Shown here one piece after another: positions 7,707 through 16,079 of a DNA stretch of 64,000 nt (position 1 is its first letter; the number at the start of each line of letters is the position of its first letter). The DNA lies in contig DASTSN010000109.1 of the NCBI GenBank assembly GCA_035760665.1, positions 1-64,000 of the forward strand, given 5' to 3'. Origin of the DNA: DASTSN01 sp035760665. Lineage in GTDB: Bacteria > Bacteroidota > Bacteroidia > Chitinophagales > Chitinophagaceae. Under the pieces are notes generated by a model, which was given only the letters and a program-made list of their open reading frames with translations, did no database searches and had not been told where the DNA came from. The position numbers were made by a program, and so were the translations under genes.

Positions 7707-9176
7707 GTGCCAGGACGGGTGGTTATTATCGGCAGCGGCTTCGCGGGGCTCTCGGCGGCCTCTTTTATGGCGAAGGCCGGGTGGGAGGTTACTGTAGTTG
7801 AAAAAAACGCTACGCCCGGTGGCCGTGCCAGGCAGTTGAAGGCCGATGGTTTTGTGTTTGATATGGGCCCCAGCTGGTACTGGATGCCGGATGTGTTTGA
7901 GCGTTATTTTGCCAGTTTTGGAAAAAAAGTCAGCGATTATTACCGCCTGAAACGGCTGGACCCTTCGTACCGGGTGTACTGGGCTGATGGGTATACCGAC
8001 CTGCCGGCTGACTATGCTTCACTGAAAGATACATTTGAATTGATTGAACCTGGCAGCGGCCGGCAGCTGGACCATTACCTGCGGGAGGCGGCCTATAAAT
8101 ACGAAGTGGGGATCAATAAACTGGTGTATAAACCCGGGCAATCCCTGCTGGAATTTCTTGATCCTGCCGTGATCGGGGGTGTTTTCCGGCTGGATGTATT
8201 CCGTTCAATCAAGCGGCATATTGCCCGCCATTTTCAACACCCGAAACTTCGCCAGCTGATGGAGTTTCCCGTGCTGTTTCTCGGCGCTTTGCCGGAGGAT
8301 ACGCCGGCCCTGTACAGCCTGATGAATTATGCCGATATCAAGGGCGGTACGTGGTACCCCGAAGGAGGTATGTATGCTATTGTGCAGGGCATGTACCAGC
8401 TGGCCCTGGAGCTGGGCGTGCAGTTTCATTTTGAAGAGGAGGTCCGCCAGATTGTGATTGAAAACGGACGGGCGAAAAAGGTGCTGACAGACCGGGGCGA
8501 GTATGAAGCCGATGCGGTGATCAGCGGGGCGGATTACCATTTCACGGAGCAGCAGTTGCTGCCCGAAGCATTTCGCAGTTATTCCGAAGCTTACTGGCAG
8601 AAGCGAGTGATGGCGCCTTCCTGCCTCTTGTATTATGTGGGGGTAAAAAAGAAATTCACCCACCTGCTGCACCACTCCCTGTTTTTTGATGTGCCCTTTG
8701 CGGCGCATGCGAAAGAAATTTACACGTCACCCGCCTGGCCGGCCAACCCGTTATTTTACGTCAGCGCCAGTTCTGTTACCGATCCTACGGCTGCGCCCCC
8801 GGGTTATGAAAACCTGTTTTTCCTGGTGCCGGTGGCATCAGGGCTGCAGGGCGACACGGAGGAGTTGCGGGACAGGTATTTCAAAAAAATTGTACGCCGG
8901 ATGGAGCAGCATACCGGTGAACATTTTGAGCAGGATATTGTTTTCAAAAAAACTTTTTCGGTGAGTGATTTCGTGGCTGCCTATCATTCCTTTCGCGGGA
9001 ATGCGTACGGGCTGGCGAATACCCTGCGGCAGACAGCCCTGCTGAAGCCATCGTGCAGGAGCCGGAAAGTGAAGAATCTCTTTTATACCGGGCAACTGAC
9101 CGTACCGGGTCCCGGCGTGCCGCCCAGCCTGATCAGCGGGGAAGTGGTGGCCGGCGAAGTACTCAAATCTTTGTGA
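7707..9176 (+). CDS. crtI: Phytoene desaturase CrtI
   Basis: A 489-residue FAD-dependent desaturase that would convert phytoene to lycopene. The N-terminal dinucleotide-binding loop VVIIGSGFAGLSAASFMAKAG is followed by VEKNATPGGRARQLKADGFVFDMGPSWYWMPD, and the C-terminus has the family's FYTGQLTVPGPGVPPSLISGEV block. The start is a GTG at 7707, ten bases after the sigma-factor stop; no ATG lies nearer the conserved N-terminus. Length is normal for bacterial CrtI. The number of desaturation steps cannot be read from sequence, but the cyclase and hydroxylase downstream imply lycopene as product. Confidence 0.95.
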   Translation: MPGRVVIIGSGFAGLSAASFMAKAGWEVTVVEKNATPGGRARQLKADGFVFDMGPSWYWMPDVFERYFASFGKKVSDYYRLKRLDPSYRVYWADGYTDLPADYASLKDTFELIEPGSGRQLDHYLREAAYKYEVGINKLVYKPGQSLLEFLDPAVIGGVFRLDVFRSIKRHIARHFQHPKLRQLMEFPVLFLGALPEDTPALYSLMNYADIKGGTWYPEGGMYAIVQGMYQLALELGVQFHFEEEVRQIVIENGRAKKVLTDRGEYEADAVISGADYHFTEQQLLPEAFRSYSEAYWQKRVMAPSCLLYYVGVKKKFTHLLHHSLFFDVPFAAHAKEIYTSPAWPANPLFYVSASSVTDPTAAPPGYENLFFLVPVASGLQGDTEELRDRYFKKIVRRMEQHTGEHFEQDIVFKKTFSVSDFVAAYHSFRGNAYGLANTLRQTALLKPSCRSRKVKNLFYTGQLTVPGPGVPPSLISGEVVAGEVLKSL

Positions 9177-9199
9177 TAAATAATCGTAAATTACAAGAT

Positions 9200-10039
9200 A
9201 TGATGGATCTGTTTTTCCAGGTGAGTGGTGAATGCAGCAGGCTGGTGACAGAGCGGTACAGCACCTCTTTTTCTTCGTCTATCCGGCTCTTGCACAAAGA
9301 CCTCCGGGAGCCTGTTTACCATATTTACGGCTTTGTGCGGTTTGCCGACGAGATCGTGGATACGTTTCACCAGTATGATAAGCCTGCGCTGCTTGCTCAG
9401 TTTAAAAAAGAAACCTACGAGGCGATTGAACGGGGCATCAGCCTGAACCCGATCCTGAACAGCTTCCAGCGTACCGTGCGGGACTACCAGGTTGACCTGC
9501 AGCTGGTGGATGCTTTTTTTCACAGCATGGAAATGGACCTGACGCAGACCCGGTACAACAGCGAAGGATATGCGCAATATATTTACGGTTCTGCCGAAGT
9601 GGTGGGCCTGATGTGCCTGTATGTTTTTTGTGAGGGTAACCGGGAGCTGTATCTGAAACTGGAGCCCTATGCCCGGTCGCTGGGCGCTGCTTTTCAAAAA
9701 GTAAATTTCCTGCGGGATATGAAGGCCGATTACCTGGGCCTGTCGCGGGTGTACTTTCCCGGTTGTGATTTGAGTGCGTTTACCCCTGCTACGAAACAGG
9801 CAATTGAGGCAACCATCCAGGATGATTTTCGCCAGGCTTACAAAGGGATTGTGCACCTGCCGCTGAAGGCACGGTTTGGTGTCTATGTGGCCTATAAATA
9901 TTATTTGTCCCTGTTCCGGAAAATAAAAAAGCTGGAGCCGGCGCATGTTTTGCAGTCGCGGGTGCGGATTCCCAATTATTATAAGCTGATGATTGTGTTG
10001 CGGGCCGGTGTGAAAAATCAATTACGTATGATAGAATAA
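9200..10039 (+). CDS. crtB: Phytoene synthase CrtB
   Basis: A 279-residue squalene/phytoene synthase family enzyme that joins two geranylgeranyl diphosphates head to head. The first Asp-rich motif is in YGFVRFADEIVD and the second in FLRDMKADYLGLSRVYFP; both bind diphosphate through magnesium. I start at the ATG at 9200 (a second ATG follows at 9203), 23 bases after crtI; an upstream open frame overlapping crtI gives an N-terminus with no family similarity. Second enzyme gene of the operon. Confidence 0.95.
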   Translation: MMDLFFQVSGECSRLVTERYSTSFSSSIRLLHKDLREPVYHIYGFVRFADEIVDTFHQYDKPALLAQFKKETYEAIERGISLNPILNSFQRTVRDYQVDLQLVDAFFHSMEMDLTQTRYNSEGYAQYIYGSAEVVGLMCLYVFCEGNRELYLKLEPYARSLGAAFQKVNFLRDMKADYLGLSRVYFPGCDLSAFTPATKQAIEATIQDDFRQAYKGIVHLPLKARFGVYVAYKYYLSLFRKIKKLEPAHVLQSRVRIPNYYKLMIVLRAGVKNQLRMIE

Positions 10040-10040
10040 T

Positions 10041-10583
10041 ATGCAACAAGCTGAATACGTGATATTAGTCAATGAGCAGGACGAGTGCACCGGTGAAATG
10101 GAGAAGCTGGCGGCGCACGAACAGGGCTTGCTGCACAGGGCCTTCAGTGTTTTTATATTTAACAGCCGGGGCGAGATGCTGTTGCAGCAGCGGTCCCCGG
10201 AAAAATACCATAGCGGGGGCCTGTGGACGAATGCCTGCTGCAGTCACCCACGGCCGGGCGAGTCAACGCTGGCAGCGGCCACGCGCCGCCTGCAGGAGGA
10301 AATGGGCTTTACAACAGCCGTCAGCAGCATCTTTGATTTTATTTACTCGGCAAAGTTCGAGAACGGCCTGACCGAGTATGAATATGATCATGTATTTGCG
10401 GGGGAATACGAGGGGCCGGTTCAGGTAAATGCGGCGGAAGTGGCGGCCTTTGCTTATTATGGTATGGAGGACCTCCGGCAGCTGCTGCAGGCAGCGCCGC
10501 AGCAGTTTACAGCCTGGTTCAGGATCGCGTTTCCCAAAATTGAAGAATGGTGGAAAGAACATTACGGGCTGCGAGTGGCTTAA
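10041..10583 (+). CDS. idi: Isopentenyl-diphosphate delta-isomerase, type I
   Basis: A 180-residue Nudix-fold isomerase that interconverts isopentenyl and dimethylallyl diphosphate, feeding the carotenoid pathway. The catalytic cysteine is in the motif LWTNACCSHP, followed by RLQEEMGF of the Nudix helix and by EYEYDHVF, which supplies the active-site glutamate. The start codon lies one base after the crtB stop, so the two are almost certainly translationally coupled. Length agrees with bacterial type I enzymes. Confidence 0.95.
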   Translation: MQQAEYVILVNEQDECTGEMEKLAAHEQGLLHRAFSVFIFNSRGEMLLQQRSPEKYHSGGLWTNACCSHPRPGESTLAAATRRLQEEMGFTTAVSSIFDFIYSAKFENGLTEYEYDHVFAGEYEGPVQVNAAEVAAFAYYGMEDLRQLLQAAPQQFTAWFRIAFPKIEEWWKEHYGLRVA

Positions 10584-10584
10584 C

Positions 10585-10596
10585 TGTTTAACTTTG
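10585..10596 (+). promoter_or_regulatory. Second TGTTTAACTTTG box in front of crtZ
   Basis: The 12-mer TGTTTAACTTTG, identical to 7158-7169 in the operon promoter, fills most of the 18-base gap between idi and crtZ. It contains TAACTTTG, which resembles a -7 element, but no TTG lies at the right distance upstream. It may be an internal operator or weak promoter, or it may have been kept for other reasons. Confidence 0.4.
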
Positions 10597-10601
10597 TAAA
10601 G

Positions 10602-11135
10602 ATGATGAGTATTCTTTTCTATATACTGGCGTTGCTGGGAACCTTTGTGCTAATGGAGGCAGTGACCTGGGCTACCCATAAATATGTGATGCATGGTTTT
10701 TTGTGGTACCTGCACCGGGATCATCACCAGGTGGAACCCGGCTTTTTTGAAAAAAACGATGCTTTCTTTATCATCTTTGCCGTGCCCAGCATGTTGCTGA
10801 TTTATTTCGGCACGTTTAAGGATGTGTGGTGGATGCAGGCCATCGGGTTTGGGATTATGGCGTATGGGTTTGCCTATTTCCTGGTGCACGACGTGATCAT
10901 TCACCAGCGGTTTAAATGGTTTTCCCGCAGCAAGAGTACTTATGTGCGGGCCATCCGCTGGGCGCATAAAATGCATCATAAGCATCTTGATAAACACGAA
11001 GGGGAAAGTTTTGGTATGCTGTATGTGCACCGCAAGTACTGGGAAAAAGTTTTACGTGATAAAAAACTAATGGCTGGTAAAAAAGTGGCGTATGCGCCGG
11101 AAACGGATCAGTCCGCTGAACTGCCGGAGCGTTAG
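10602..11135 (+). CDS. crtZ: Beta-carotene hydroxylase CrtZ
   Basis: A 177-residue membrane di-iron hydroxylase of the fatty-acid hydroxylase superfamily. Histidine clusters are visible in order: HKYVMH (HxxxxH), HRDHH (HxxHH), HDVIIH and HKMHH (HxxHH). Hydrophobic helices lie near residues 3-20 and 50-95. It would add 3-hydroxyl groups to the beta rings, giving zeaxanthin. The gene starts ATGATG; I use the first, 18 bases after idi. It is the fifth gene of the operon. Confidence 0.93.
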   Translation: MMSILFYILALLGTFVLMEAVTWATHKYVMHGFLWYLHRDHHQVEPGFFEKNDAFFIIFAVPSMLLIYFGTFKDVWWMQAIGFGIMAYGFAYFLVHDVIIHQRFKWFSRSKSTYVRAIRWAHKMHHKHLDKHEGESFGMLYVHRKYWEKVLRDKKLMAGKKVAYAPETDQSAELPER

Positions 11136-11173
11136 CCGCTGCTCTTCAAATCTTTCCTTATTTTCAGCCTGTC

Positions 11174-12340
11174 ATGTCATTTCAGCCTGTTCATTCTGTA
11201 CAGCGTACACAGTACGATTTTATTGTCACCGGGGCCGGTGCTGCCGGGCTCAGCCTGCTGCTGCACATGATCCGGTCGGGCCGGTTTCGTGACAAGCGGA
11301 TTTTGCTGGTAGAGAAGGCCTCCAAGCAATCGAATGACCGCACCTGGTGTTTTTGGGAGGAGCAGCCCGGTATGTTTGAGGAGATTGTGTACCGGCGCTG
11401 GGATACGGCCTGGTTGTATGGGCAGGACTATGCCGGCCGGTTGCAGCTGTCGCCTTACCAGTACAAGATGATCCGCGGGCTGGATTTTTACCGGTATTGC
11501 CTTGCTGCCATTGGGCAGGAAGCTTCCATTGACCTGGTTGCCGGGGAAGTGACGGCTCTTGCCAGCACGGCCAGCGGCGCAACGGTGCAGGTGGACGGCC
11601 GGCTGTTTACGGGGACTTACGTGTTTAACAGCATCCTGTTCCAGCCTGTTGTACCGGGCAGAAAGGATGCACACCTGTTACAGCATTTCAAGGGATGGGT
11701 GCTTGAAACCGGGCAACCTGTTTTTAACCCGGCGGAAGCGGTCCTGATGGACTTCAGGGTGCCCCAGCACAACGGGGCTACTTTTGTGTACGTGATGCCG
11801 TTTGCCGCTAACCGCGCCCTGGTGGAGTACACGCTTTTCAGTAAAGCACTGCTGCCGACCGGCCAGTACGATGCGGGGCTGCGCAGTTACCTGCGCGATG
11901 TTTTGCAGGTGGACGACTACACAGTGACAGAGGAGGAGTTTGGCGTGATTCCCATGACCAGTTACCGGTTCCCGACCCGGCAGGGTCGTATCCTTCATAT
12001 CGGTACGGCGGGCGGGCAAACAAAAGCTTCCAGTGGTTACACGTTTTCCTTTATTCAAAAGCAGGCTGCCCGGATTGTGCAGCAGCTTATTCGTACCGGT
12101 CAACCCTTTGCGGGACCGGTTTCGGCCAGCCGTTTTCGTTTTTATGACCGGGTGCTGCTGGATATCCTTCAACGCGAGGCGTTGCCGGGAGCGGCTATTT
12201 TTACCCGCCTTTTTCAAAAAAATGATCCCCGGCGGGTGCTGCGGTTCCTGGATAATGCAAGCTCACTGGCTGAAGAACTGTCTATCATTTCATCGCTGCC
12301 GACCTTACCATTTTTGAAAGCAGCCATCCGGCAGTTGTAG
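11174..12340 (+). CDS. crtY: Lycopene beta-cyclase
   Basis: A 388-residue FAD/NAD-binding cyclase of the CrtY/LcyB family. The dinucleotide-binding loop is YDFIVTGAGAAGLSLL near residues 14-30, followed by DRTWCFWEE, a typical cyclase block; GVIPMT and GTAGGQTKASSGYTF lie in the C-terminal half. It converts lycopene to beta-carotene, the substrate of the hydroxylase encoded just upstream. Last gene of the operon, 38 bases after crtZ, and followed by a strong hairpin at 12398-12425. Confidence 0.93.
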   Translation: MSFQPVHSVQRTQYDFIVTGAGAAGLSLLLHMIRSGRFRDKRILLVEKASKQSNDRTWCFWEEQPGMFEEIVYRRWDTAWLYGQDYAGRLQLSPYQYKMIRGLDFYRYCLAAIGQEASIDLVAGEVTALASTASGATVQVDGRLFTGTYVFNSILFQPVVPGRKDAHLLQHFKGWVLETGQPVFNPAEAVLMDFRVPQHNGATFVYVMPFAANRALVEYTLFSKALLPTGQYDAGLRSYLRDVLQVDDYTVTEEEFGVIPMTSYRFPTRQGRILHIGTAGGQTKASSGYTFSFIQKQAARIVQQLIRTGQPFAGPVSASRFRFYDRVLLDILQREALPGAAIFTRLFQKNDPRRVLRFLDNASSLAEELSIISSLPTLPFLKAAIRQL

Positions 12341-12397
12341 AGAGGCTAAGGGTGAAGTCAGGCTCTTTATGCTGTTGTGATTATCTTCTACACTGGC

Positions 12398-12425
12398 AAG
12401 GGCCGGCATTTTGTTGCCGGCCCTT
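12398..12425. terminator. Bidirectional terminator after crtY
   Basis: An 11-base stem AAGGGCCGGCA (12398-12408) pairs with TGCCGGCCCTT (12415-12425) over a six-base loop and runs into a T-tract. It lies between crtY and the convergent gene at 12454 and can serve both. Confidence 0.85.
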
Positions 12426-12453
12426 TTTATTTGTTTTCCATAAGCTGCCTGGT

Positions 12454-13296
12454 TTATTTCAGTTCCGAGAGCCACTGTTGGGCAAAATTGCGGGTCAGGT
12501 CCGTCACATCTTTTCCTGCCCGGAACACCTGTTTCCAGTTAGCGGCTTTTGCTTCGTACTGGGGGTTTACAAATTTTTTCTTGCTGCCCACTTCTTTAAG
12601 TTCAGCGGTAAAATCCACGGTGGCGGAGAGGTCGAGGAATGCCTGCAGGCGCCGCTTCACCAGCTGGCGGTAATCGGCCGGGTAGTCTTGTTCCCATTGT
12701 GCCAGCGCTTCCTGGTACGACTGTTTAGTGCGTGCATTGTTTTGTTGTTCGCCTTCATAAAAAAGCCTGATCATTTCACTGTCCGGTTTTTTGTATTCTT
12801 TCAGGTTGTTTTCGTGCATTTCCAGCCCGGGCTGCATCAGTTTGACCATATCGGGTTTCATGGTTTTCATGCTTTCCTTTATATCCCGGATGGATTTTTC
12901 CGTTTCGGCGATTTTTTCTTTGCGCACATCTTCCAGGGTGCGGTTTTTTACAACCGGTTCGGTGGGTTTGGCGGCAGTGCGCTGTTGTTCATACGCTTTG
13001 CGGAAGGTTTCACTGCCGATGTATTGTTTTGAATAGACCAGCAGGTCTTTCGCCACTGCCACGCGGTTGCCGGCGGCAATGTTTTTCAGGTTTTTGGCTC
13101 CATAGTACCGCAGGTATCCATTCAGAAAACTCTCCCGGATATTGCCGGTGCCCTGCTCCCGGGTAAGCCCGAGTTGTTCCCAAACATCGCCCGCAAGCCG
13201 CCGGCTGCCGGAAAAGGAGAACAGGAACAGGCTCGCGGAAAGGAAGCCGCCTGCCAGAAGAAGGGTTTTGATAGTAGTGATTGTTTTTCTTTTCAT
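12454..13296 (-). CDS. Exported protein of unknown function
   Basis: A 280-residue protein starting MKRKTITTIKTLLLAGGFLSASLFLFSFS, a clear signal peptide or N-terminal anchor. The remainder is helical and charged; residues about 110-190 (LEDVRKEKIAETEKSIRDIKESMKT and EMHENNLKEYKK) look like coiled coil. I do not recognise a domain. The 280 bases upstream hold a 65-residue membrane protein in the same orientation after a gap. It converges on crtY and shares its terminator. Codon use resembles the surrounding core genes, so it is probably a real lineage-specific gene. Confidence 0.75.
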   Translation of the reverse strand: MKRKTITTIKTLLLAGGFLSASLFLFSFSGSRRLAGDVWEQLGLTREQGTGNIRESFLNGYLRYYGAKNLKNIAAGNRVAVAKDLLVYSKQYIGSETFRKAYEQQRTAAKPTEPVVKNRTLEDVRKEKIAETEKSIRDIKESMKTMKPDMVKLMQPGLEMHENNLKEYKKPDSEMIRLFYEGEQQNNARTKQSYQEALAQWEQDYPADYRQLVKRRLQAFLDLSATVDFTAELKEVGSKKKFVNPQYEAKAANWKQVFRAGKDVTDLTRNFAQQWLSELK

Positions 13297-13575
13297 GATT
13301 GTCAGGTTTTACTGGTTGCGGGTCAAATGGTATTTTCCTGTACAGGTGCCCGGCTGTTTGATAAGCCGGTATCCATCCGGCGGCCGGGCGGTAAGGCATT
13401 ATTGCATTTGACGCCTGCATAAATATGTGATGGTTAATGAATATGTGTTATTGCTGTATTTGCACATGCGGGCAGCAACCCGGTACCGGTTTGCCTTGTA
13501 AAAAAACAGGCTGTACATACGGGCCAGCCTGTTTTCATCAGCGTTGCAAGTGATGACTGTATCCATGTGCTGCTA

Positions 13576-13773
13576 TTAGTTGTAGAGCAGTGATAATCCC
13601 GGGACAAGACTGGTGTAGGGAACAGCCGCCACCCTGGGAGCCGCGGCAATTTCTACCGGGGTTCCGTTTTTCAAATCATCTTTCTTCTCCTTGCGTGACA
13701 ACTCCACTACCATCAGGATCGGTATCATTGCCAGCAGCAGGATACACTTGACTGCAAATTTGAATTTTTCCAT
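13576..13773 (-). CDS. Small single-span membrane protein
   Basis: A 65-residue protein with one hydrophobic segment at residues about 8-24 (VKCILLLAMIPILMVVEL) preceded by positive residues and followed by RKEKKDD, then a proline- and alanine-rich tail. No family is recognised. It lies 279 bases upstream of the 280-residue exported protein and on the same strand; the gap between has no convincing gene. It could be a signal-anchored peptide. The start MEKFKF is preceded by an A/T-rich leader with TTATC-like sequence. Confidence 0.5.
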   Translation of the reverse strand: MEKFKFAVKCILLLAMIPILMVVELSRKEKKDDLKNGTPVEIAAAPRVAAVPYTSLVPGLSLLYN

Positions 13774-14103
13774 TTTGATAAGGTTTTCTTGTGATAAGGT
13801 TTCATCGTGTTATTCTGCCGCAAAATTCTGTTGTTTTTACTCCTGCTTCAAGGCAAGGGTGTATGAAGTGCCGGGTGGGTTGTATGAATTGGCGAATTCC
13901 GGTACCTGCTTACCCGGCTGTTTGTTTGACGGGTGACGAACCGCGGTATTCCCGGGCGGGTATCCCATTTTGAAGCAGGCTTTGCATGGTATAATTTTTT
14001 ATTGCAACTGGTACAGCCTTTTTAACAGTTTATCTTTGTAATGTACAATTCAGCCTGCCGGGCGGAGGGGATGGCGCCGGGTTTTGTAATTTAGATAGCA
14101 TAG
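13774..14103. other. Divergent intergenic region, 330 bases
   Basis: This gap lies between the leftward 65-residue protein gene and the rightward kinase gene. It contains TATCTTTG at 14031-14038, a good -7 element, but the nearest TTG (14002-14004) is 26 bases away, slightly too far. I see no gene, hairpin or repeat here. Confidence 0.5.
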
Positions 14104-15162
14104 ATGATGAGCACACTGACTGCCAATATCAAGCCGCTGGGCTATTCCCGGAAAGAATGGATGATTGCTGTGATTTTTTTACCCGTTTTTTCACTGGCTA
14201 TTAATTATGTCATGTTTGGCCAGCCGTATTTTCAACGGCTGCTGCCTTTCCTGGCGGCCACCATTATTACCCTGGCTGTGCTGATGGTGATTTATGTGGC
14301 CTGTGGGATGATTGCCAGCATGCTACACAACAAGTACCCCCGTTACAGCCAGACGTTCCGGCGTATTTTAACGGGCCTGGCTTTGTATGCTCTTGTTATG
14401 CTGGCCGGTTTGAGTATTATTTTCTGGGGGTATGATTACCTGGGTTTTTTAGGGTATTCTGTAGATCTGCACCAGTATGGCTGGGCCCTGTTGCTGGGCT
14501 TTTTTTGCAATGTGCTGGCCACCAGCCTGAACGAAGGCGCGGCTTTTTATGAAAAATGGCGGGCGATGGCCGATGAAGCGGAAAACCTGAAGCGGGAAAA
14601 CCTGCAAAGCCAGCTGGAGGGATTAAAGGGGCAGGTGAACCCGCATTTCCTGTTTAACAGCCTCAATTCGCTGTCTTCCCTGATCAGTGACGATCCGCAA
14701 AAGGCTGAAAAATTCCTGGATGAAATGAGCAAGGTATACCGTTACCTGCTGCGCAACAATGAAGAAGGGTTAACCACGCTGGATGCAGAAATGCAGTTTA
14801 TCTATTCTTATTTTCACATGCTTAAAACGCGGTATGGGGACGGGCTGGAGCTGGAAACACGCATTGATGAACGGTACCTGGCCTACCTGTTACCCCCACT
14901 GACCCTGCAAATGCTGGTCGAGAATGCCGTCAAGCATAACGCCATACTAAAGGACAGTCCCCTGCGGATAATGATCCTGACGACGAACAGCGGCAAGCTG
15001 GTGATATCCAATAACCTGCAGCGGAAAGACCGGCTGGTGAAATCCAACAAAGTGGGTTTGAGCAATATTGTCAATAAATACCGGCTGATGAAGCAGGAAG
15101 AGATCAGCGTGCGGGATGACGGGAAGGAGTTTGCGGTGGTGGTACCGCTGATTCATCCCTGA
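14104..15162 (+). CDS. LytS-like sensor histidine kinase
   Basis: A 352-residue kinase of the His_kinase/LytS class. Four membrane helices occupy about residues 18-145, followed by a coiled segment (EAENLKRENLQSQLEGLKGQ) and the phospho-acceptor block VNPHFLFNSLNSLSSLI with H181. The ATPase part has LQMLVENAVKHNA (N box), and a shortened C-terminal lobe. It would sense an unknown membrane or envelope signal and phosphorylate the regulator encoded next, 127 bases downstream. Starts ATGATG; the first is used. Confidence 0.92.
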   Translation: MMSTLTANIKPLGYSRKEWMIAVIFLPVFSLAINYVMFGQPYFQRLLPFLAATIITLAVLMVIYVACGMIASMLHNKYPRYSQTFRRILTGLALYALVMLAGLSIIFWGYDYLGFLGYSVDLHQYGWALLLGFFCNVLATSLNEGAAFYEKWRAMADEAENLKRENLQSQLEGLKGQVNPHFLFNSLNSLSSLISDDPQKAEKFLDEMSKVYRYLLRNNEEGLTTLDAEMQFIYSYFHMLKTRYGDGLELETRIDERYLAYLLPPLTLQMLVENAVKHNAILKDSPLRIMILTTNSGKLVISNNLQRKDRLVKSNKVGLSNIVNKYRLMKQEEISVRDDGKEFAVVVPLIHP

Positions 15163-15289
15163 GTTTTTGTGCGGCAGTTCATACCCTGTAACGGCAATTC
15201 ATGCTACAAAACCGGCAGGTCATTCCCCCGGATGTTTTTGCCTGGATGAATACCTGTTATTTTGGTGGTTATATTCAAAATTGTTTGTT

Positions 15290-16069
15290 ATGAAAGTACT
15301 GATCATCGAGGATGAGGAACTGGCTGTCAAAAAGCTCAGTAAAACACTACAAGCCGTGGATCCCCGTGCAGAGATTGTTGGAGTAACCGGCAGTGTACGC
15401 GAATCGGTCAACTGGCTGCAAGGCAACCCGGCGCCAGACCTGATCCTGATGGATATTGAACTGGCCGACGGGCAGAGTTTTGAGATTTTTGATAAAACGC
15501 CTGTGAAGAGTACGGTGATCTTTACCACTTCGTATGATGAGTACGCCCTGAAAGCCTTTAAGGTAAACAGCATTGATTATTTATTAAAACCTGTGCAGAA
15601 AGAAGACCTGCAGGCGGCCCTGGAAAAGCTGCGATCGATGAAAGCCTTTTACAGCAGCGAAACCCCCGCCAATGGCCTGAACGTTGACAGCCTGGTCAAA
15701 GAGCTGAAAGAAAAGCTGCAGCCCAAAGAATTCCGCAAACGGTTTTTAGTAAAGCATGCCCAAAAGCTGGTCAGCGTGGAAATTGCGGAGATCGCTTATT
15801 TCTACAGCGATGGCCGCCTGAATTTTTTTAAAACGCATGATAACAGGAAGTTTGTGGTGGACTACACGATGGATGAACTTGAAGAGATGCTGGACCCGGA
15901 GAAATATTTCCGGATCAGCCGGTCGTTTTATATCTCCATTGAAAGTATTGACCAGATTCACGATTACTTTGGCAACCGGTTACTGTTGTACCTGCGGCCT
16001 GCGGTGGATAAGGAAGCCATTGTGAGCCGTGAAAAGGTTGCCGATTTTAAGAAGTGGATGGGCAAATAG
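15290..16069 (+). CDS. LytTR-family response regulator
   Basis: A 259-residue regulator. The receiver domain (residues 1-120) begins MKVLIIEDEELAVKKL and has the phospho-acceptor D55 in LILMDIELADG, with TTSYDEYALKAFKVNSIDYLLKPV at the dimer face. The C-terminal LytTR DNA-binding domain (about 150-255) contains VSVEIAEIAYFYSDGRLNFFKT and YFRISRSFYISIESI. I start at the ATG at 15290; a longer open frame upstream has no receiver similarity. It pairs with the LytS-like kinase upstream and converges on the propeller sensor gene. Confidence 0.93.
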   Translation: MKVLIIEDEELAVKKLSKTLQAVDPRAEIVGVTGSVRESVNWLQGNPAPDLILMDIELADGQSFEIFDKTPVKSTVIFTTSYDEYALKAFKVNSIDYLLKPVQKEDLQAALEKLRSMKAFYSSETPANGLNVDSLVKELKEKLQPKEFRKRFLVKHAQKLVSVEIAEIAYFYSDGRLNFFKTHDNRKFVVDYTMDELEEMLDPEKYFRISRSFYISIESIDQIHDYFGNRLLLYLRPAVDKEAIVSREKVADFKKWMGK

Positions 16070-16079
16070 CTGTTTTACG

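Noticed and set aside
12352..13032. 226-codon plus-strand frame rich in Phe
   Set aside because: It is antisense to the signal-peptide-bearing gene at 12454-13296 and covers the crtY terminator.
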